Shown here: one piece after another, positions 51,150 through 61,560 of the stretch
Position numbering within the stretch: position 1 is the first letter of the stretch
Layout: the number at the start of each line of letters is the position of its first letter
From: Bombus terrestris
Taxonomy: Eukaryota > Arthropoda > Insecta > Hymenoptera > Apidae
DNA length: 64,000 bases
Direction: 5' to 3'
Assembly (NCBI RefSeq): GCF_910591885.1
Contig: NW_025963597.1
Span: forward strand, 124,001 to 188,000
Translations under genes and position numbers: made by a program
Notes under the pieces: model-generated
Told to the model about the DNA's origin: nothing
Seen by the model: only the letters and a program-made list of their open reading frames with translations
Database searches by the model: none

Positions 51150-54100
51150 TGTCCCACGTTGTCCCACGTTGTCCCACGTTGTCCCACGTTGTCCAACGGT
51201 GTCCCACGGTGTCCAACGGTGTCCCACGTTGTCCCACGTTGTCCCACGTTGTCCCACGTTGTCCCACGTTGTCCAACGATGTCCAACGGTGTCCCACGTT
51301 GTCCCACGTTGTCCTACGTTGTCCCACGTTGTCCCACGTTGTCCCACGTTGTCCCACGTTGTCCCACGTTGTCCCACGTTGTCCCACGTTGTCCCACGTT
51401 GTCCCACGTTGTCCCACGTTGTCCCACGTTGTCCAACGGTGTCCAACGGTGTCCAACGATGTCCAACGATGTCCAACGATGTCCAACGGTGTCCAACGGT
51501 GTCCCACGGTGTCCAACGGTGTCCCACGTTGTCCCACGTTGTCCCACGGTGTCCAACGATGTCCAACGGTGTCCCACGTTGTCCCACGTTGTCCCACGTT
51601 GTCCCACGTTGTCCCACGTTGTTCCATGGTTTCCCACGTTGTCCCACGTGGTCCCACGTTGTCCCACGTTGTCCCACGTTGTCCAACGGTGTCCCACGGT
51701 GTCCAACGGTGTCCCACGTTGTCCCACGTTGTCCCACGTTGTCCCACGTTGTCCCACGTTGTCCCACGGTGTCCAACGGTGTCCAACGATGTCCAACGGT
51801 GTCCAACGGTGTCCCACGATGTCCACCGATGTCCAACGGTGTCCAACGGTGTCCAACGGTGTCCAACGGTGTCCAACGATGTCCAACGATGTCCAACGAT
51901 GTCCAACGGTGTCCAACGATGTCCAACGATGTCCAATGGTGTCCCACGATGTCCAACGATGTCCAACGATGTCCAACGGTGTCCAACGGTGTCCCACGTT
52001 GTCCCACGTTGTCCCACGTTGTCCCACGGTGTCCAACGATGTCCAACGGTGTCCCACGTTGTCCAACGGTGTCCCACGTTGTCCCACGTTGTCCCACGTT
52101 GTCCCACGTTGTCCCACGATGTCCCACGTTGTCCCACGTTGTCCCACGTTGTCCCACGTTGTCCCACGTTGTCCCACGGTGTTCAACGGTGTCCCACGTT
52201 GTCCCACGTTGTCCCACGTTGTCCCACGTTGTCCCACGTTGTCCCACGTTGTCCCACGTTGTCCCACGGTGTCCAACGGTGTCCAACGATGTCCAACGGT
52301 GTCCAACGGTGTCCCACGATGTCCACCGATGTCCAACGGTGTCCAACGGTGTCCAACGGTGTCCAACGGTGTCCAACGATGTCCAACGATGTCCAACGAT
52401 GTCCAACGGTGTCCAACGATGTCCCACGTTGTCCCACGTTGTCCCACGTTGTCCCACGTTTTCCCACGGTGTCCAACGATGTCCAACGGTGTCCAACGGT
52501 GTCCCACGGTGTCCAACGGTGTCCCACGTTGTCCCACGTTGTCCCACGTTGTCCCACGTTGTCCCACGTTGTCCCACGTTGTCCCACGGTGTCCAACGGT
52601 GTCCCACGGTGTCCCACGTTGTCCCACGTTGTCCCACGGTGTCCAACGGTGTCCCACGTTGTCCCACGTTGTCCCACGTTGTCCCACGTTGTCCCACGTT
52701 GTCCCACGTTGTCCCACGTTGTCCCACGTTGTCCCACGATGTCCCACGTTGTCCAACGATGTCCAACGGTGTCCCACGTTGTCCCACGTTGTCCTACGTT
52801 GTCCCACGTTGTCCCACGGTGTCCACCGATGTCCAACGGTGTCCAACGGTGTCCAACGGTGTCCAACGGTGTCCAACGATGTCCAACGATGTCCAACGAT
52901 GTCCAACGGTGTCCAACGATGTCCAACGATGTCCAATGGTGTCCCACGATGTCCAACGATGTCCAACGATGTCCAACGGTGTCCAACGGTGTCCCACGTT
53001 GTCCCACGTTGTCCCACGTTGTCCCACGGTGTCCAACGATGTCCAACGGTGTCCCACGTTGTCCAACGGTGTCCCACGTTGTCCCACGTTGTCCCACGTT
53101 GTCCCACGATGTCCCACGTTGTCCCACGTTGTCCCACGTTGTCCCACGTTGTCCCACGTTGTCCCACGTTGTCCCACGTTGTCCCACGTTGTCCCACGTT
53201 GTCCCACGTTGTCCCACGTTGTCCCACGGTGTCCAACGGTGTCCAACGATGTCCAACGGTGTCCCACGTTGTCCCACGTTGTCCCACGTTGTCCCACGGT
53301 GTCCAACGATGTCCAACGGTGTCCCACGTTGTCCAACGGTGTCCCACGTTGTCCCACGTTGTCCCACGTTGTCCCACGATGTCCCACGTTGTCCCACGTT
53401 GTCCCACGTTGTCCCACGTTGTCCCACGTTGTCCCACGTTGTCCCACGTTGTCCCACGTTGTCCCACGTTGTCCCACGTTGTCCCACGGTGTCCAACGGT
53501 GTCCAACGATGTCCAACGGTGTCCAACGGTGTCCCACGTTGTCCCACGTTGTCCCACGTTGTCCCACGGTGTCCAACGATGTCCAACGGTGTCCCACGTT
53601 GTCCCACGTTGTCCCACGTTGTCCCACGTTGTCCCACGATGTCCCACGTTGTCCCACGTTGTCCCACGTTGTCCCACGTTGTCCCACGTTGTCCCACGTT
53701 GTCCCACGTTGTCCCACGTTGTCCCACGTTGTCCCACGGTGTCCAACGATGCCCAACGGTGTCCCACGTTGTCCAACGGTGTCCCACGTTGTCCCACGTT
53801 GTCCCACGTTGTCCCACGTTGTCCCACGATGTCCCACGTTGTCCCACGTTGTCCCACGTTGTCCCACGTTGTCCCACGTTGTCCCACGGTGTCCAACGAT
53901 GTCCAACGGTGTCCCACGTTGTCCAACGGTGTCCCACGTTGTCCCACGTTGTCCCACGTTGTCCCACGTTGTCCCACGATGTCCCACGGTGTCCAACGAT
54001 GTCCAACGGTGTCCAACGGTGTCCCACGGTGTCCCACGTTGTCCCACGTTGTCCCACGTTGTCCCACGTTGTCCCACGATGTCCCACGTTGTCCAACGAT

Positions 54101-55319
54101 GTCCAACGGTGTCCCACGTTGTCCCACGTTGTCCTACGTTGTCCCACGTTGTCCCACGTTGTCCCACGTTGTCCCACGTTGTCCCACGTTGTCCCACGTT
54201 GTCCCACGTTGTCCCACGGTGTCCAACGATGTCCAGCGGTGTCCAACGGTGTCCCACGTTGTCCCACGATGTCCCACGTTGTCCAACGGTGTCCAACGAT
54301 GTCCAACGGTGTCCCACGTTGTCCCACGTTGTCCCACGTTGTCCCACGGTGTCCAACGATGTCCAACGGTGTCCCACGTTGTCCAACGGTGTCCCACGTT
54401 GTCCCACGTTGTCCCACGTTGTCCCACGTTGTCCCACGATGTCCCACGTTGTCCCACGTTGTCCCACGTTGTCCCACGTTGTCCCACGTTGTCCCACGTT
54501 GTCCCACGTTGTCCCACGTTGTCCCACGTTGTCCCACGGTGTCCAACGGTGTCCAACGATGTCCAACGGTGTCCAACGGTGTCCCACGTTGTCCCACGTT
54601 GTCCCACGTTGTCCCACGTTGTCCCACGTTGTCCCACGTTGTCCCACGTTGTCCCACGGTGTCCAACGATGCCCAACGGTGTCCCACGTTGTCCAACGGT
54701 GTCCCACGTTGTCCCACGTTGTCCCACGTTGTCCCACGTTGTCCCACGATGTCCCACGTTGTCCCACGTTGTCCCACGTTGTCCCACGTTGTCCCACGTT
54801 GTCCCACGGTGTCCAACGATGTCCAACGGTGTCCCACGTTGTCCAACGGTGTCCCACGTTGTCCCACGTTGTCCCACGTTGTCCCACGTTGTCCCACGAT
54901 GTCCCACGGTGTCCCACGATGTCCAACGGTGTCCCACGGTGTCCCACGGTGTCCCACGTTGTCCCACGTTGTCCCACGTTGTCCCACGTTGTCCCACGAT
55001 GTCCCACGTTGTCCAACGATGTCCAACGGTGTCCCACGTTGTCCCACGTTGTCCTACGTTGTCCCACGTTGTCCCACGTTGTCCCACGTTGTCCCACGTT
55101 GTCCCACGTTGTCCCACGTTGTCCCACGTTGTCCCACGGTGTCCAACGATGTCCAGCGGTGTCCAACGGTGTCCCACGTTGTCCCACGATGTCCCACGTT
55201 GTCCAACGGTGTCCAACGATGTCCAACGGTGTCCCACGTTGTCCCACGTTGTCCCACGTTGTCCCACGGTGTCCAACGATGTCCAACGGTGTCCCACGTT
55301 GTCCAACGGTGTCCCACGT

Positions 55320-56769
55320 TGTCCCACGTTGTCCCACGTTGTCCCACGTTGTCCCACGATGTCCCACGTTGTCCCACGTTGTCCCACGTTGTCCCACGTT
55401 GTCCCACGTTGTCCCACGGTGTCCAACGGTGTCCAACGATGTCCAGCGGTGTCCAACGGTGTCCCACGGTGTCCAACGGTGTCCAACGGTGTCCCACGGT
55501 GTCCCACGTTGTCCATCGATGTCCAACGATGTCCAACGATGTCCAACGGTGTCCAACGGTGTCCCACGGTGTCCAACGGTGTCCCACGTTGTCCCACGTT
55601 GTCCCACGTTGTCCCACGTTGTCCCACGTTGTCCCACGTTGTCCCACGTTGTCCCACGTTGTCCCACGTTGTCCCACGTTGTCCCACGTTGTCCCACGGT
55701 GTCCAACGGTGTCCAACGATGTCCAACGGTGTCCAACGGTGTCCCACGTTGTCCCACGTTGTCCCACGTTGTCCCACGGTGTCCAACGATGTCCAACGGT
55801 GTCCCACGTTGTCCCACGTTGTCCCACGTTGTCCCACGTTGTCCCACGATGTCCCACGTTGTCCCACGTTGTCCCACGTTGTCCCACGTTGTCCCACGTT
55901 GTCCCACGTTGTCCCACGTTGTCCCACGTTGTCCCACGTTGTCCCACGGTGTCCAACGATGCCCAACGGTGTCCCACGTTGTCCAACGGTGTCCCACGTT
56001 GTCCCACGTTGTCCCACGTTGTCCCACGTTGTCCCACGATGTCCCACGTTGTCCCACGTTGTCCCACGTTGTCCCACGTTGTCCCACGTTGTCCCACGGT
56101 GTCCAACGATGTCCAACGGTGTCCCACGTTGTCCAACGGTGTCCCACGTTGTCCCACGTTGTCCCACGTTGTCCCACGTTGTCCCACGTTGTCCCACGGT
56201 GTCCCACGATGTCCAACGGTGTCCCACGGTGTCCCACGGTGTCCCACGTTGTCCCACGTTGTCCCACGTTGTCCCACGTTGTCCCACGATGTCCCACGTT
56301 GTCCAACGATGTCCAACGGTGTCCCACGTTGTCCCACGTTGTCCTACGTTGTCCCACGTTGTCCCACGTTGTCCCACGTTGTCCCACGTTGTCCCACGTT
56401 GTCCCACGTTGTCCCACGTTGTCCCACGTTGTCCCACGGTGTCCAACGATGTCCAGCGGTGTCCAACGGTGTCCCACGTTGTCCCACGATGTCCCACGTT
56501 GTCCAACGATGTCCAACGATGTCCAACGGTGTCCCACGTTGTCCCACGTTGTCCCACGTTGTCCCACGTTGTCCCACGTTGTCCCACGTTGTCCCACGTT
56601 GTCCCACGGTGTCCAACGGTGTCCAACGATGTCCAGCGGTGTCCAACGGTGTCCCACGGTGTCCAACGGTGTCCAACGGTGTCCCACGGTGTCCCACGTT
56701 GTCCAACGATGTCCAACGATGTCCAACGATGTCCAACGGTGTCCAACGGTGTCCCACGGTGTCCAACGG
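55320..56769 (+). repeat. ~1.45-kb segment absent from copy 1 of repeat III
   Basis: Copy 1 passes from the equivalent of 55,320 straight to the equivalent of 56,770 at its position 41,991-42,001, so it lacks this stretch. The segment consists of ordinary array units and includes F at 56,340. It could be an insertion by duplication in copy 2 or a deletion by unequal exchange in copy 1. Part of it (from 56,341) recurs at 63,251. Confidence 0.75.
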
Positions 56770-59700
56770 TGTCCCACGTTGTCCCACGTTGTCCCACGTT
56801 GTCCCACGTTGTCCCACGTTGTCCCACGTTGTCCCACGTTGTCCCACGGTGTCCAACGGTGTCCAACGATGTCCAACGGTGTCCAACGGTGTCCCACGTT
56901 GTCCCACGTTGTCCCACGGTGTCCAACGATGTCCAACGGTGTCCCACGTTGTCCCACGTTGTCCCACGTTGTCCCACGTTGTCCCACGTTGTCCCACGTT
57001 GTTCCATGGTTTCCCACGTTGTCCCACGTTGTCCCACGTTGTCCCACGTTGTCCCACGGTGTCCAACGATGTCCAACGGTGTCCCACGTTGTCCAACGGT
57101 GTCCCACGTTGTCCCACGTTGTCCCACGTTGTCCCACGTTGTCCCACGATGTCCCACGTTGTCCCACGTTGTCCCACGTTGTCCCACGTTGTCCCACGTT
57201 GTCCCACGGTGTCCAACGATGTCCAACGGTGTCCCACGTTGTCCAACGGTGTCCCACGTTGTCCCACGTTGTCCCACGTTGTCCCACGTTGTCCCACGAT
57301 GTCCCACGGTGTCCAACGATGTCCAACGGTGTCCCACGGTGTCCCACGGTGTCCCACGTTGTCCCACGTTGTCCCACGTTGTCCCACGTTGTCCCACGAT
57401 GTCCCACGTTGTCCAACGATGTCCAACGGTGTCCCACGTTGTCCCACGTTGTCCTACGTTGTCCCACGTTGTCCCACGTTGTCCCACGTTGTCCCACGTT
57501 GTCCCACGTTGTCCCACGTTGTCCCACGTTGTCCCACGTTGTCCCACGGTGTCCAACGATGTCCAGCGGTGTCCAACGGTGTCCCACGTTGTCCCACGAT
57601 GTCCCACGTTGTCCAACGATGTCCAACGATGTCCAACGGTGTCCCACGTTGTCCCACGTTGTCCCACGTTGTCCCACGTTGTCCCACGGTGTCCCACGGT
57701 GTCCAACGGTGTCCAACGATGTCCAGCGGTGTCCAACGGTGTCCCACGGTGTCCAACGGTGTCCAACGGTGTCCCACGGTGTCCCACGTTGTCCAACGAT
57801 GTCCAACGATGTCCAACGATGTCCAACGGTGTCCAACGGTGTCCCACGGTGTCCAACGGTGTCCCACGTTGTCCCACGTTGTCCCACGTTGTCCCACGTT
57901 GTCCCACGTTGTCCCACGTTGTCCCACGTTGTCCCACGGTGTCCAACGGTGTCCAACGGTGTCCAACGGTGTCCAACGGTGTCCCACGTTGTCCCACGTT
58001 GTCCCACGGTGTCCAACGGTGTCCAACGGTGTCCAACGGTGTCCCACGTTGTCCCACGTTGTCCCACGTTGTCCCACGTTGTCCCACGTTGTCCCACGGT
58101 GTCCAACGGTGTCCAACGATGTCCAACGGTGTCCAACGGTGTCCCACGTTGTCCCACGTTGTCCCACGTTGTCCCACGTTGTCCCACGATGTCCCACGTT
58201 GTCCAACGATGTCCAACGGTGTCCCACGTTGTCCCACGTTGTCCTACGTTGTCCCACGTTGTCCCACGTTGTCCCACGTTGTCCCACGTTGTCCCACGTT
58301 TTCCCACGGTGTCCAACGGTGTCCCACGTTGTCCCACGTTGTCCCACGTTGTCCCACGTTGTCCCACGTTGTCCCACGTTGTCCCACGTTGTTCCATGGT
58401 TTCCCACGTTGTCCCACGTTGTCCCACGTTGTCCCACGTTGTCCCACGGTGTCCAACGGTGTCCAACGATGTCCAACGGTGTCCAACGGTGTCCCACGTT
58501 GTCCCACGTTGTCCCACGTTGTCCCACGGTGTCCAACGATGTCCAACGGTGTCCCACGTTGTCCCACGTTGTCCCACGTTGTCCCACGTTGTCCCACGAT
58601 GTCCCACGTTGTCCCACGTTGTCCCACGATGTCCAACGGTGTCCAACGGTGTCCCACGGTGTCCCACGTTGTCCCACGTTGTCCCACGTTGTCCCACGTT
58701 GTCCCACGATGTCCCACGTTGTCCAACGATGTCCAACGGTGTCGCACGTTGTCCCACGTTGTCCCACGGTGTCCAACGATGTCCAACGGTGTCCCACGTT
58801 GTCCCACGTTGTCCCACGTTGTCCCACGTTGTTCCATGGTTTCCCACGTTGTCCCACGTTGTCCCACGTTGTCCCACGGTGTCCCACGATGTCCAACGGT
58901 GTCCCACGTTGTCCCACGTTGTCCCACGTTGTCCCACGTTGTCCAACGGTGTCCCACGTTGTCCCACGTTGTCCCACGTTGTCCAACGGTGTCCCACGTT
59001 GTCCCACGTTGTCCCACGGTGTCCAACGATGTCCAACGGTGTCCAACGGTGTCCAACGGTGTCCAACGATGTCCAACGATGTCCAACGGTGTCCCACGGT
59101 GTCCAACGATGTCCAACGGTGTCCCACGTTGTCCAACGGTGTCCCACGTTGTCCCACGTTGTCCCACGTTGTCCCACGTTGTCCCACGATGTCCCACGGT
59201 GTCCCACGTTGTCCCACGTTGTCCTACGTTGTCCCACGTTGTCCCACGTTGTCCCACGTTGTCCCACGTTGTCCCACGTTGTCCCACGTTGTCCCACGTT
59301 GTCCCACGTTGTCCCACGGTGTCCAACGATGTCCAGCGGTGTCCCACGTTGTTCCATGGTTTCCCACGTTGTCCCACGTTGTCCCACGTTGTCCCACGGT
59401 GTCCAACGATGTCCAACGGTGTCCAACGGTGTCCAACGATGTCCAACGATGTCCAACGGTGTCCCACGGTGTCCAACGATGTCCAACGGTGTCCCACGTT
59501 GTCCAACGGTGTCCCACGTTGTCCCACGGTGTCCCACGTTGTCCAACGACGTCCAACGATGTCCAACGATGTCCAACGGTGTCCAACGGTGTCCCACGGT
59601 GTCCAACGGTGTCCCACGTTGTCCCACGTTGTCCCACGTTGTCCCACGTTGTCCCACGTTGTCCCACGTTGTCCCACGTTGTCCCACGGTGTCCAACGGT

Positions 59701-61560
59701 GTCCAACGATGTCCAACGGTGTCCAACGGTGTCCCACGTTGTCCCACGTTGTCCCACGGTGTCCAACGGTGTCCAACGGTGTCCAACGGTGTCCCACGTT
59801 GTCCCACGTTGTCCCACGTTGTCCCACGTTGTCCCACGTTGTCCCACGGTGTCCAACGGTGTCCAACGATGTCCAACGGTGTCCAACGGTGTCCCACGTT
59901 GTCCCACGTTGTCCCACGTTGTCCCACGTTGTCCCACGATGTCCCACGTTGTCCAACGATGTCCAACGGTGTCCCACGTTGTCCCACGTTGTCCTACGTT
60001 GTCCCACGTTGTCCCACGTTGTCCCACGTTGTCCCACGTTGTCCCACGTTTTCCCACGGTGTCCAACGGTGTCCCACGTTGTCCCACGTTGTCCCACGTT
60101 GTCCCACGTTGTCCCACGTTGTCCCACGTTGTCCCACGTTGTTCCATGGTTTCCCACGTTGTCCCACGTTGTCCCACGTTGTCCCACGTTGTCCCACGGT
60201 GTCCAACGGTGTCCAACGATGTCCCACGTTGTCCCACGTTGTCCCACGTTGTCCCACGATGTCCCACGTTGTCCCACGTTGTCCCACGGTGTCCAACGGT
60301 GTCCAACGGTGTCCCACGGTGTCCCACGTTGTCCCACGTTGTCCCACGTTGTCCCACGTTGTCCCACGATGTCCCACGTTGTCCAACGATGTCCAACGGT
60401 GTCGCACGTTGTCCCACGTTGTCCCACGGTGTCCAACGATGTCCAACGGTGTCCCACGTTGTCCCACGTTGTCCCACGTTGTCCCACGTTGTTCCATGGT
60501 TTCCCACGTTGTCCCACGTTGTCCCACGTTGTCCCACGGTGTCCAACGATGTCCAACGGTGTCCCACGTTGTCCCACGTTGTCCCACGTTGTCCCACGTT
60601 GTCCAACGGTGTCCCACGTTGTCCCACGTTGTCCCACGGTGTCCAACGATGTCCAACGGTGTCCAACGGTGTCCAACGGTGTCCAACGATGTCCAACGAT
60701 GTCCAACGGTGTCCCACGGTGTCCAACGATGTCCAACGGTGTCCCACGTTGTCCAACGGTGTCCCACGTTGTCCCACGTTGTCCCACGTTGTCCCACGTT
60801 GTCCCACGATGTCCCACGGTGTCCCACATTGTCCCACGTTGTCCTACGTTGTCCCACGTTGTCCCACGTTGTCCCACGTTGTCCCACGTTGTCCCACGTT
60901 GTCCCACGTTGTCCCACGTTGTCCCACGTTATCCCACGGTGTCCAACGATGTCCAGCGGTGTCCAACGGTGTCCCACGGTGTCCAACGGTGTCCAACGGT
61001 GTCCCACGGTGTCCCACGTTGTCCCACGTTGTCCCACGTTGTCCCACGATGTCCCACGTTGTCCTACGTTGTCCCACGTTGTCCCACGTTGTCCCACGTT
61101 GTCCCACGTTGTCCCACGTTGTCCCACGTTGTCCCACGTTGTCCCACGTTGTCCCACGGTGTCCAACGATGTCCAGCGGTGTCCAACGGTGTCCCGCGTT
61201 GTCCCACGATGTCCCACGTTGTCCAACGATGTCCAACGATGTCCAACGGTGTCCCACGTTGTCCCACGTTGTCCCACGTTGTCCCACGTTGTCCCACGTT
61301 GTCCCACGTTGTCCCACGTTGTCCCACGGTGTCCAACGGTGTCCAACGATGTCCAGCGGTGTCCAACGGTGTCCCACGGTGTCCAACGGTGTCCAACGGT
61401 GTCCCACGGTGTCCCACGTTGTCCAACGATGTCCAACGATGTCCAACGATGTCCAACGGTGTCCAACGGTGTCCCACGGTGTCCAACGGTGTCCCACGTT
61501 GTCCCACGTTGTCCCACGTTGTCCCACGTTGTCCCACGTTGTCCCACGTTGTCCCACGTT

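Larger units (their letters stand above)
46790..61560 (+). repeat. Higher-order repeat III, copy 2 (14.8 kb)
   Basis: This is the second copy of 33,461-46,789. The main difference is an extra ~1.45 kb at 55,320-56,769. Every unit is 10 bp here: the positions matching the three odd-length units of copy 1 (47,370, 47,690 and 57,030) are normal. A private F occurs at 61,060, where copy 1 has A at 46,310. The match fades at about 61,560, so a third copy does not follow in the same register. Confidence 0.88.
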
